A DNA stretch of 64,000 nucleotides from Carya illinoinensis (Eukaryota; Streptophyta; Magnoliopsida; Fagales; Juglandaceae). This document shows, in pieces, positions 35,101 through 45,146 of the stretch. The position numbers and the translations under genes were made by a program. Within the stretch, counting starts at the first letter, position 1. Every line of letters begins with the position of its first letter. The notes under the pieces were generated by a model that worked only from the letters and a program-made list of their open reading frames with translations, searched no databases and had not been told where the DNA came from. The stretch covers positions 13,568,001-13,632,000 of the forward strand of contig NC_056765.1 of NCBI RefSeq assembly GCF_018687715.1. Direction: 5' to 3'.

Positions 35101-38100
35101 TCATCGCAGTGCTATTGAAAACTGCCAATGATGCTGCAGAGAATGAATTGGTCAGCACAGGAACCATTCGACGAGTCATTGATCTTTTCTTTGAGTAAGT
35201 TTCTCATTTTGACTTTGAATGCATGAGTGGCCAAGTTACTGTTATTTAGAATTGTTGGTCTTAGCGTGCAAGAAAAATTGCTTTTATTTTCGTAATACTG
35301 AAGATGCATGGTTTTAGTTAGTCGTCTGTGTTCAATGACGCAGGTACCCATACAATAACTCGCTGCACCACCATGTAGAGAGTATTGTATTCTCTTGTTT
35401 GGACAGCAAGAGTGATAGCATCGCCAATCATCTTCTTCGAGAGTGCAATTTAATTGGAAAGATTCTCCAAACAGATAAAGAACCCATTCTTTCTGATGAC
35501 AGTAATCAGGTCAATCTTTTATGACTATCAAATATCATTGTAGCACATTTATAATGCTCTGCTGAACCAAACAAGATTAAAATAAAGGTACAAAAACAAA
35601 AAGAAAAAGAAAAAGAAAAAATAGATACTCGGTGTATTATGTGTAATATCATGTGGTTGCATAAATATTTATGTTCTCTTAGCTGTTGATTGCAGTAGAA
35701 ATTCTGATTCTTCTATACTTTCCCTGAAATTGTAGCCAACAATTCCTGCTGCTGGAAAGCGGGCACCTCGGGTAGGAAACATTGGACACATTAGGAGAAT
35801 TTCTAATAAGCTTGTTCAGTTGGGAAACAGTCAGAGCCACATTCAGGCGTGTCTTCAGGTGGGTTATAGGTAAAGCAATCTACTGTGTGCTATTCTTTGA
35901 CTGGAAGTATACGTTTATTTCTTTCTAAGGATTACTTCATTGGTGCTCTGGTTAATAGCAAAGGAGTTTTGAAAAAGGCCTCTTTCACTTTACAGTATGA
36001 CTATTTTTTGTGTTAAATCGTGTATGATATTTGTTGAATCTTTGGTATTTACAACTGGCAATATTGTTTGTTTTGAACTTATCTTCAGATCAATTTTTTA
36101 TGTGCTCCTGAAATATTACATGATATTCAAAATTTTTAAATATATGTTACAATTTCTGTATTTCCTCTTACTGATTCCTGTGTGGGTATTTGGTGCAACG
36201 TGGGTACCTGTAATTGATAAAATGAAAGAACTTATAATAATATATTTAAAGATGATTTTTCAGTGTCTCTTTCGAACAGATCTGTACTACTGAATACCGA
36301 TACTAACACCACTACTTTCATTTGTTCTTTTTAGGAAAATAGTGAATGGAGTGAATGGCAAGCTACTGTTCTGCATGAATGCAATGTGGTTGAAAACGTA
36401 TTCCGATGGGCTTGTGGGTATGATCTTAACTCATCTATGTGCCGTGCATGTTCTAAACTTATGCATTCTAGTCTAAGCAATTTGGAAAATATGAGATTTT
36501 GGGGGTTTACCTCTGTCATTGAAATTTTTTTGATTACTTAAAAAAATAATAACAAATGTAAAAGCATTATCAGGATAAGATATTTGTATCTGTTCTCCCT
36601 GACTACGGTTGCACTTCAGTACTATTGTGGTGTTTTTGTCTAGTGAAAAATGTTATCCGAGTTTATATGTGAGTGGATCTTGACTTGAGTCTGTCTGCCA
36701 TGTTCTTCACCAGTATTCAACATCATGGATCTTTTTTATTCCTACTTACTGTTTGCAGCCGTCCGACCGCCTTGCAAGATAGGACAAGGGACAGTGATGA
36801 TGATGAGCTTCATGATAGAGATTATGATGTAGCGGCTCTAGCAAACAATTTAAGCCAGGCCTTTCGCTACAAAATCTACGGAAATGAAGATGCAGAAGAG
36901 GTATATAGTTAGATGCTTTTTAGTCATTATACAACCATCCCTTTTATATGTAATTTCCCCTTCTGCTGCCCTGGGTGGCTGGTTTTACTCATTGATGTGA
37001 TCTTTGAATCGTCATGGTTGCAGGATCATGGAGCTCTTGATCGTGATGATGAGGTAATTGGTGTATTCAAACTATTGATTTGATTGTATAAAGTTTTTTT
37101 GGTAGGTAATCATGAAATTTGATTGTATAAAGTTGAGGTGTGGTTATGCCATATTTATATTGAGTCGCTCATGGAAAACTAAGAAGGATCTAGAATGTAT
37201 AGGGAGGCAATGGGACTGAACCGTAGATGAAATTTATTTATTTATTTTGATCATTGAATTGGATGTTTAAATGTCTTTTTTTTTTCTTGTTTATTAAAAT
37301 TCAGGACGTGTACTTCGATGATGAATCTGCCGAAGTTGTAATATCATCCTTGAGGCTAGGCGATGACCAAGGGAGGTTAGTTTCTGAATGATTTTGTTTT
37401 GGAGAAATTATATTACCTACAATTCAGACACACTACCAATCAGTTCGGTGGGAAAATATGCTTGGGCGCAATGATTCTTCATCATATAGTCTGCATTTTT
37501 CACTTTTGAACCTCTCTCTCTCTTTTTTTTTTTTTTTTTGATAAGAAATATATTAATAAAAGAATAGGCAAAAGCCATGTTCAATACAAAGAATGTCCTA
37601 GCTACGTAGGAGCAATAGAAACAAGGAAATCATGAAAATCTTGGCCATTAAAATTAACAGCAATGGCCCAAGTACAAAGAGTTCTAAGAAAGAAAGCTTT
37701 CAGCTCCTCCATTGATCTCTCTTTGTCCTCGAACATCCGTTCATTGCGCTCCTACCACACACACCACATGATGCAAATAGGAATCATCTTCCAAATAGCC
37801 ATAATCTGGTTGTTGCAAAACTACTTGAACTTCTTTAAAGAGTCCTCAATGACTGAAGAAATTCACAGAGGACATGCCAAATGGCATCACTCCCGTTCTC
37901 TTATCTGCTGGACCAACCACTTCATGACTTCAGTTTTCAGTGTTGTGAATACACTCCCATTGTTGGTGGTGCTGCTTCTGGTACCAGTGAGAAAATTTAG
38001 TTTGAACCTTTCAAAGAAAGAGGCCGAATTAAGGGCTATGGATTTTCTGCATGCAAGAAACACATTGGACATGCAAGCTACATTTAAAACTTTCTCCTCC

Positions 38101-40607
38101 ATGCCCACTGCATTATCAAGACGATTAGAAATGAGATATGAAGTCGTTTAAATTTGAGTGACACTCTTTAGTTGCCGAAGGTTGGGTATCTCATTGGCAG
38201 ACCTGAAATTCCCAGGAAAAAATATATATACTAAAAATGTGTTCTTTCTGAAATTCGAGAAAGATGCAGAATTCAAAATTATTCCATATAGACAGAACTA
38301 TACTTAATTTTAACTGGCATTGTTTAGATGAAAATGAATAACACCTGTAAAATCTGGATTTTATTGGTATTTCCTATAATTCTTATCAAAGCACCCATTG
38401 AAATACATAGTTGTGCTACTTATAAAAAAATAAAAGGAAATACATTTTTTTTTTTATTGGTACCGGGTGTCTGGAAACAGCCTCCCGACTAATCCCGGGA
38501 GTGTACACGCCCTCAGCATAAAAGGAAATACATAATTGTGCAGTACTTGAGTGTGAGTTAAGAGTATTAAGGTCTAGGTTCTTGGAAACCTAGGTTCTCG
38601 GGAATACGTAGTTGTGCTACTTATAAAAAAATAAAAGTAAATACATAATTTTTTTTTTATTGGTACTGGGTGTCTGGAAACAGCCTTCCGACTAATCCCG
38701 GGAGTGTACACTGTACACACACTCAGCATAAAAGGAAATACATAATTGTGCAGTACTTGAGTGTGAGTTAAGAGTATTAAGGTCTAGGTTCTCGGAACCT
38801 ATCTTTAAGGGATTGGAGTAGGGCTATCAAACATAATTGTGCAGTACTTGAGTGTGAGTTAAGAGTATTAAGGTCTAGGTTCTTGGAAACCTAGGTTCTT
38901 GGGAATACGTAGTTGTGCTACTTATAAAAAAATAAAAGGAAATACATAATTTTTTTTTTATTGGTACCGGGTGTCTGGAAACAGCCTTCCGACTAATCCC
39001 GGGAGTGTACACTGTACACACACTCAGCATAAAAGGAAATACATAATTGTGCAGTACTTGAGTGTGAGTTAAGAGTATTAAGGTCTAGGTCCTCAGAACC
39101 TATCTCTAAGGGATTGGAGTAGGGCTATCAATGTATTGGACTTGCTGTGCAGAATCCTAGTCATATGGCAAAATCAGGGCGTCCAAAAGTTATAGGAGTT
39201 CAAATCCGCACAGAAGTCCAAAAATTTAAATTGGAGCCATCTAAATATCATTCCACTTTTTCCCAAAAATATATCTGTTCGAGTTATATATAACTATTTA
39301 AAAATAACTTATTTAAAATGGAACTCAGATCCAAAACAGATGGAATCTAGTTAATCCCAAATTCATTCTTGTTATTATCAAATATGAAGAATCAGATTTG
39401 CATAATACTTGTAGGATCTATTTGGTATGCTAATATCCTATGGAAGGGTTGGTTGCCTATGAAAAGGTTGAATTTGGACTGTATTCAGACTATACTCAAC
39501 CCCTTGACAGCCCTTGATTTAGCTCTGCCAATCAATGCCTTCAGAAACCTGGCAAAGGTTCCAGCATCATGAAATTCTCACTCTAATTTGTTTCATCGGT
39601 TGATGAAAACTATTTAGTTTGTTGTATTTAGTAGTGTAAGCGCTTCATATTTGCTCAACTTTGTGAATTATCATAATTTTTGATTTTTGTTTTTTTTGGT
39701 TAAGCAAGTCATGTTAACAATAACAGTAAGATGAAAAGTTTACATTCCCCCCCCCCCCCCCCCCCTCCCTTTATGCAGTAGCCTATTCACGAATTCCAAC
39801 TGGTTTGCATTCCAAGATGACAGAATTGGGAATGCAACTGTTAGCACATCAGAGATTATGGATGGGATAAACTTTAATGGAACTGCAAATGGTGGTAACA
39901 GCAGTAGTGATGATGAAGTGGTGGTTGGCGAGGATGATGAGGAGTTGGCTGAAAGTAAAGACTCTGTCAATGAGACATCTAGTTCCAATGCAAAATTCCT
40001 GAATGGGTTTAGTGGGAGTGGGTCCGTGAATGGTGAATTTTTGAAGAAGGAAAACGAGAAGGCAAGTGCTTCCGATGATATGGGCTTCTTCAGGTTCGAA
40101 ACACCCGACAATGAGGAGTTGTTTGGAGATAGGCCTTTACCTGATTGGGTGGCATGGGGCAATTCATCAGATCTGCCAGTTGGTAGTTCTAGCGTGAATC
40201 CCTTTGAGGATCACTACATTTCTGATGTCGATCCTTCTAGTCAAGCTCAGTTAGTGACTTCTGATGGTAGTTCCCTTTCCAGTGGAGTATCCGTACTACC
40301 AAATGGTTCTCCAACCACAGCAACCTCAAGTGATAGTTCAGCAGAAAGTGATTCAAGCCAGAGATCTGCTGCTGTGCCCTCATTGTTCGAAGAGGATGTT
40401 GAGTTTGTAGGTGTCGAATTAGAAGGTACCGAGAAGGCTATGGAGCAGGCGCTCAAGGAGGGGATAGTCGGGGAAGCAGGGGCATTAAAGAGAAACATTA
40501 AACAAAAGGCGCCGGAGGAGAAATCTGATGAGGGTGGACCTGGAATGAAGGAGTTCAATGATGCTAATTATTGGAGGGTTGATCAAGAGGTGGCTGTTTT
40601 GGAGTGA
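26137..40607 (+). CDS. SAPS-domain protein: PP6 regulatory subunit 3-like (19 exons, 853 aa)
   Basis: Regulatory subunit that binds a PP6-type phosphatase and directs its targets; plant SAPS proteins partner FyPP-type catalytic subunits. Coding exons: 26137-26175, 28025-28128, 28346-28432, 28571-28646, 28749-28823, 28935-28988, 30638-30697, 30789-30905, 32002-32096, 32237-32445, 34691-34788, 35091-35194, 35344-35509, 35736-35858, 36335-36417, 36759-36900, 37024-37053, 37305-37375, 39779-40607. All introns are GT-AG and the sum is 2562 nt with no internal stop. The N-terminus MFWKITSLSTSSP plus ENFTLQELLDEEEIIQECKA is the family signature. The helical SAPS repeat region runs to about residue 540 (LRECNLIGKI, GHIRRISNKLVQL). 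An acidic middle and a serine-rich C-terminal exon follow (PLPDWVAWGNSS; end VDQEVAVLE). Intron 1 (1.85 kb), intron 10 and intron 18 are swollen by repeats. Confidence 0.93.
26751..27273 (+). repeat. Direct-repeat pair bracketing a 430-bp segment in SAPS intron 1
   Basis: ATGGGTTTGAAATCGGAACA at 26753 onward recurs in diverged form at 27231 onward, each followed by ATATCTAG and AAT-rich sequence for about 45 bases. The segment between carries a block (26820-27010) that has a second diverged copy at 27655-27800 (shared AGAGTGGGTTGGTTATAA-type core). This looks like local duplication or an old repeat insertion. Confidence 0.55.
27289..27640. mobile_element. Harbinger/Tourist-like MITE (352 bp) in SAPS intron 1
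   Basis: Terminal inverted repeats GAGCAATCACAATG at the left and GAGCATTCACAATG at the right (read inward) differ at one base. They are flanked on both sides by TTA (27286-27288 and 27641-27643). A TTA duplication with GAGCA-type ends fits PIF/Harbinger-derived MITEs. No coding capacity. Confidence 0.75.
30153..30195 (-). repeat. L1 3'-tail-like fragment
   Basis: A T-rich run near 30141 followed by TTGGTAGGTAATCAAGAAGT resembles the inverted 3' tails of L1 copies elsewhere in this window (37526, 61003). Short and uncertain. Confidence 0.35.
30278..30308 (+). mobile_element. Minimal L1 insertion: seven bases plus poly-A between 16-bp duplications
   Basis: ACTTATC followed by 23 A and a T lies between identical TCTACATTCCCTAGGG copies at 30262-30277 and 30309-30324. 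CTTATCAAAA is also the 3' end of the L1 fragment at 37526-38220 read on its own strand. The layout is that of a target-primed insertion truncated almost completely at its 5' end. The duplicated target includes the first bases of the SINE that follows. Confidence 0.7.
30317..30546 (+). mobile_element. tRNA-derived SINE, copy 2 (full length) in SAPS intron 6
   Basis: Starts CCCTAGGGCTTGGCTCGAGT. It has an A box (TGGCTCGAGTGGTAA) and a B box (GGTTTGAATCC) and ends in CCAGTTCCAATAAAAAA. It is the clearest copy of the family in this window. Confidence 0.8.
32975..33115 (+). mobile_element. tRNA-derived SINE, copy 3, 5'-truncated, in SAPS intron 10
   Basis: Shares GGGGCCATCAGACTGGGGGA through to TGCCAATAAAAAAAAAAAA with copies 1 and 2 but lacks their A and B boxes. 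Just upstream, CAGCTTTGATTGTCACTCT (32956-32974) is the inverse of AGAGTGACAATCAAAGCTG at about 32860-32878. This suggests an inversion or hairpin rearrangement at its 5' end. Confidence 0.7.
33438..33845 (+). repeat. Tandem duplication, period 207 bp, in SAPS intron 10
   Basis: AAAGTGCATTGATTAGTTTC begins both copies (33439 and 33646). They run nearly identically for about 200 bases to ATTGATAATTGAGGT. I saw one base difference (GACGAAC against GACAAAC), so the duplication is young. Confidence 0.9.
33850..34300 (-). pseudogene. L1 LINE ORF2 3' fragment, minus strand, in SAPS intron 10
   Basis: On the minus strand the segment encodes, in broken frames, LWWEQNAQTSEDSERTVLKV followed by a YIQFPLCMDV-type end. 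This is the C-terminus typical of plant L1 ORF2 proteins of the RERNxRxFEDxERT type. It is followed by the 3' UTR-like TACTTGGGCTGCGCCCC. Confidence 0.65.
34558..34573 (+). repeat. G16 homopolymer in SAPS intron 10
   Basis: Sixteen consecutive G, 117 bases upstream of the exon 11 acceptor. Likely length-polymorphic and hard to sequence. Confidence 0.95.
37526..38220 (-). pseudogene. L1 LINE 3' fragment with poly-T start, minus strand, in SAPS intron 18
   Basis: A T run at 37526-37540 followed by GATAAGAAATATATTAATAA is an inverted poly-A tail and L1 3' UTR. Farther in, the minus strand encodes MIPICIMWCVW then ERNERMFEDKERSMEELKAF, the conserved ORF2 C-terminus. The 162-codon plus-strand frame over it is a shadow. 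Confidence 0.75.
38397..39131 (+). repeat. Tandem triplication carrying inverted SINE tails, SAPS intron 18
   Basis: Three units each contain CTACTTATAAAAAAATAAAA, a T run, ATTGGTACCGGGTGTCTGGA (the SINE 3' end on the minus strand) and CAGTACTTGAGTGTGAGTTA. They start near 38412, 38617 and 38922. The second is longer because an internal piece (GTGCAGTACTTGAGTG onward) is repeated again at about 38839. The units are nearly identical. Confidence 0.85.
39747..39765 (+). repeat. C19 homopolymer just before the last SAPS exon
   Basis: Nineteen consecutive C end 13 bases before exon 19 begins at 39779 and act as the pyrimidine stretch of that acceptor (C19 TCCCTTTATGCAG). Confidence 0.95.
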
Positions 40608-42991
40608 TTGTGGGTTGACTCCGCTTAGACTGTTTCAACTTAAACTCGGGGACCGATGACACCGATCCAGGTTTTGGGTTTGCAAAGGGCCTATGCAGCA
40701 AACATATGTACAGTATAGTTTTGTTTCCATATGGGAATTGGATGGTAGGTTGTGTCATGGTAATTGTTGTCTATTAGCTATTTTTACTCTTCGTTGTTTT
40801 ATCATTCCAGGTTTTGTTTATCATTCCATATGGGGGGTTTTCCCAGATCCATCATAATCATATATATTCTTGCCAGAAACTAGATATTGTTTGATTTTTG
40901 TTTCCTTGTTCTGTGATTCTATAATAATCAATATTGGTCCAAACTCTTCTTTTCTTTTTCCCTAGGCAGACATTATATTGATATAGGTGAAATTATACAG
41001 TTGGGGGGAACTTGGGAGTGAACACCAGAAACTAGATACGAGTACAATATAATTGTCTTGTAAAAGATTGTCGTACCATCTACCATCACTTCAACTACAA
41101 TCCTTCAGTAGAAAGAGTAGAGAAAAGTGATGCTTTTGAAAAAAGAAAAAAAATGGACTGATTTGACATGAAAACTTTTGATAAACGAACTTTAAAATTT
41201 TGGTATTTTTCTCAGCAAACAAACATATGCTCTAACCTTTTCTCGCCACTTTATGAATGCTGATGTGTAATTTGAGTTCACATGCGCAATAGTTATATGT
41301 CACTGTTCATAACTTAGTTTGGATCTATATTAACATTGGTGATATCCAATAATGGCTAGTTGGTGATATCAATTGTAAAGTTACCTAAGGTGAAATTTAA
41401 CTATTGATAAGGTAAATGGACGAATATAAAGTGTATTTTAAAGGGAATGTGGAGGATATCTCCTCAGTCCCTTGACACATTATTAATAACCTCATATCTT
41501 ATATATTATGTACGGACTTTCTATATACCTTTAAGTTCCAAAATTAGGTAAAAAAAAGTTAAGAGCTTGATAATCAGATGACATGTAGTCCGGTTCTTCT
41601 AATAGAAAACTTGGGTACGGAACCACCTATCTCCACTTACAACAAAAAATAAATAAAAAAGGTAATAAAAATATATATATTTAGCTAAATTTACAAAGCA
41701 TATGGTTAAAATCCACAACGATCCTCGAATCTGATGAACATAAATGGCATAGTAGTAACCCCAAAAGAGACTCTCGAGCAACAAACCTATACAACACATT
41801 TTCACAATCACACTAACTCTTGTAAAATTTTGTATTATTGTGTCTATATGTTCTCTTACTTTTGCAAAGCAAATTTCTTTTTATTATAACACAAAGAATT
41901 GCATAGTTATTTATCATGGGGGTTTTATATATAAAAAGAATCTATACTGGGTGACATTGGGATAACCATTAAGAGTTTGTTGAAGAATGCACATTTTCCG
42001 TATGGAAGAGCCCAAAATATTGCTTTACAAACGTAAATGAAATGAAATAAACATTGATTTTTACCCTAAAAAGGCTTCAAAAAGATCTGTTTCGTTTTAA
42101 AGGTTACTGAGCTAAATTTTTTTGTTAAGGCGATCACCTTGAAAAATGAAAACCCGTCGCATACAACCAACACCTACATAGCACGAGGATAATGACGGTA
42201 AGTATTTATTAAGGCGACGCCTTAGTTACAACGACGATCTTTTGACACTCCAGATACATTTCTTTTCTAATGTCCATCACAATATATTTTTGTTAAAAGA
42301 TGGTTTGCCCTAAAGCAGAAAAATCTCACTTCAGAATTTAAAAAAAAAATAAAAAAAAATTAATTCTTTCAAAATTATCATTCTTTATGTAATAGTAATG
42401 CTATATATAGTATTAAAATGTACAAGTACTATGCAATCGTTTTGAAAAAGAGTAAAGTCTATTATTAAAAACTTATTACTTTTTTAATATGAGTTCCGTA
42501 TTTACTCCTTTTTTCAAAAAGATAGTATAGCGTTTATGAACTCTATGACTGCAAATATCATTTATCCTCTGTAATATGATCACAAAATTACTCAAATTCG
42601 TGCATTTTACCTATTAATCAGCCACTCTTTTTACTATTTATCCGACTCAACCGTTAAAAAGGAGTTTTTTTTTTTGGCTTTATAGCTATGTATTTTTGAA
42701 AGATCGGTTATACTCTATACCTTATTGTTTATTTAATATCATTTTTATTGTCACGTTGGTTAATTTTCTTATATTTTTACATTAGTCAAGGTTGCGTTTG
42801 GATGTTAAAATGATGTCAGATGATTTGTGAATAGTAATATTTTGTAGGTCCTATTGAGATGCGTTTGAATGTAAATATGTTGAGACATATATGTAAATGT
42901 ATAAAATAGACTGAAATGAGTTTAATTTTTTTTATAAGAAATTGAACAAGTAGTGTGTCCCATCAATTATTGAGTTAAGATAAGTTGAAAT
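40608..42991. other. 3' flank of the SAPS gene, intergenic
   Basis: The first few hundred bases should hold the SAPS 3' UTR; I cannot fix the poly-A site. From 41000 on it is AT-rich intergenic DNA. A short palindrome-like pair (AAGGCGATCACCTT near 42127, AAGGCGACGCCTT near 42211) stands out. A GTTTGGATGTTAAAATGATG segment at 42793 resembles the start of a second AT-rich repeat family also seen at 49655. Confidence 0.4.
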
Positions 42992-43574
42992 TAGGGTTGT
43001 AAAAATAAACCGAAAAACGGAAAAACTTGTTCGGACTGGTTGGTTTGGTACGGCTTTCGATCGGTTCGGTTCGGAATCAGTTTCTTTATTTTAAAAACTG
43101 ATTAAATCCGGTGCGGAATTGATTTTATATTTTCTAACATCTGACCGGACCGGTTCACATATTATATATATTTTATTAATTCTTAATATTATATATAATA
43201 CATTTTATATTATCTATAATTTTTTTATATATAATATATAATTATGTATGAAATGCTATATTATAATTTATAACATAACATTTTAATCTTAAACATGAAT
43301 ATTTATTTGATCATTTGTTTTAAATATAAAATATATATATTAAATACATTTTATTGTATAATAAATTCTCAACTTATTTCTTTTGATAAATTCATTAGTA
43401 ATACTAATATACATAATATATTAAAACCGAAAACCGGACTAAACCAGTAAAATTAGAAGTATCGGTTTATGACAATAACCGATGTGAAATCGATTTTAAA
43501 AAATGTAAAACCGGTGTTACTCGTTTAGTTTTAAATTTTATTAAAAACAGACTACACCGGCCAATTACACTCTA
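42992..43574. mobile_element. hAT-like MITE (583 bp)
   Basis: Ends TAGGGTTGTAAA at the left and TAGAGTGTAATTGG at the right (read inward). Subterminal stretches are rich in CCGGTT/AACCGG-type motifs (CGGTTCGGTTCGG near 43059, CCGAAAACCGGAC near 43428). Flanking octamers GTTGAAAT and ATTAAGAT match at five of eight positions, so the duplication has decayed. It lies next to the L1 insertion. Confidence 0.6.
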
Positions 43575-43605
43575 ATTAAGATCACTCAACGACCAAACAC
43601 AACCT

Positions 43606-43622
43606 AAAGTCTCTATTTGATT
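43606..43622 (+). repeat. Target-site duplication of the L1 (partner 49293-49310)
   Basis: AAAGTCTCTATTTGATT here and AAAGTCTCTGTTTGGATT after the A-rich tail differ by one substitution and one indel, and bracket the whole L1. Confidence 0.85.
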
Positions 43623-43718
43623 CTGGCTGGTCTGTCCTCTCCTCTCAAGGTTGAGGTTTTTTCTCTCTAGCAGAGTTTTTGTCTCTTAAGCTAGTTTTGG
43701 CTGGTTTGAAGAGGAGAG

Positions 43719-45146
43719 ATGGCAGAGGAAATAACAAAATAGTGGGAAGAACTGAGTCTCACGGAGAAGGAGAAGGGGGAGGTAGTACTGGTCCCTGGTT
43801 CAACAGCAACAAAACAGCTACATAGTAACTACTGTCTGCTGGCTATGATCATAGCTGAAAGGCCGGTAAATAGAGAAGCCTTTAAGACAACTATGGCAAG
43901 AGTATGGAGATGCAAAAGCTGGATCCAATTCATTGAAGTTGGAAGCAATAAATACTTAGTTGAGTTCCACTTAGAGCAGGATCTACAACAGGTTATACGT
44001 GGTAGGCCTTGGTCTTTTGATAGGTGGCTGGTTTGCATTCACTTGTATGAAGGGGATAGATCAATCAATGAAGTTCCTTTCATCTTGGAAGAATTTTGGG
44101 TTCAAGCATATAACATGCCTTTGGCAAGTATAACTGAAGAGGTAGGCAAAAAGATTGGTGACACGATAGGGAAGACTCTCTCAGTACAAGTTGATGATAG
44201 GGGCATAGGATGAGGTAAGTTCCTGAGACTCAAGGTGGAGGTTGACATCTCAAAGGCTCTTCAAAGAGGTCTTTTCTTGTCTTTTGAAGGTAAGAGAACC
44301 TGGATCCCTTTTAAATATGAACGTTTGCCATCTTTTTGTTTCAAATGTGGGGTCTTAAAGCATGCACAAAGAGGCTGCCAAGTAATGAAAACAGACAGCA
44401 GTAAGCTCCAGTATGGGCCTTGGCTTCGAGCACCAGCAACCAGAGAAGGAGACCTCTCAAGGAAAAGGTATGGCAACTCAAGTCCACCTAGAGAAACAAA
44501 GGAGCAACCATGGGGGAGGGAGAGAGAGGTCAGGGACGACACACCAACCAAAAAGCATGACAATACACCAGGGGGTCAGAATGCTAACCTGCAGGATGGG
44601 GACAGCACAGAAACAAAAGGGGTAACTGTGAAAGACCACCTTTTTGTTTATCAGAAGACAGGAAGTAGTCAGGTCCTTTTTAAGGAAACAAACGTGGAGC
44701 TAGTTGTGGGCAAGTCAGAATAGTTTTCAAAGGATGCAAGACCTTGTCTGATGCAAGGCCTTGAGGATGCTGTTTTGCCAATCAACAAGGCAGAAACCTC
44801 CAGCAAGGACAAGGCCCAACAACCTGTCTTGAACCTCAGTAGCAATGATCTGGTGGGCCAAGTATCCTCTATGGCCAACTTTGTCTCGGACCAAGTCCTA
44901 GCCCTACAGAAATTCAAGAGTCAAGCCACATGGAAAAGGAAAGCAAGGAACAAAGGCAGTGCAGGCCCCTTAACAGAAGTGAACAAGGAAAACATACCAA
45001 CTGGATCAAAGAGAGAGGCAGGCCTTATAACTAGATCAGCATCTGTTAAGGCCCTCAAGAAACCAAAGATGGAGAAGGAACATGCTATGGAAGCTAGCAA
45101 GAATGATATGGTGGTGGCTGGGATCCAGCCCCACCATTTAAGATGA
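43719..45146 (+). pseudogene. L1 ORF1 (DUF4283-type RNA-binding protein with zinc knuckle)
   Basis: A single frame from the ATG at 43719 to TGA at 45144-45146, with three internal stops: TAG 43740, TGA 44211 and TAG 44721. The N-terminal part (AERPVNREAFKTTMARVWRC then GRPWSFDRWLVCIH) is the DUF4283 domain of plant L1 ORF1, which packages element RNA. A basic stretch (WIPFKYERLPSFCFKCGVLK) leads into a CCHC knuckle CFKCGVLKHAQRGC near 44334. The C-terminal third is polar and low-complexity. The final TGA overlaps the ORF2 start codon as ATGA. Confidence 0.85.

Noticed and set aside
37663..38151. 162-codon plus-strand frame
   Set aside because: It is antisense to a recognisable L1 ORF2 C-terminus on the minus strand.
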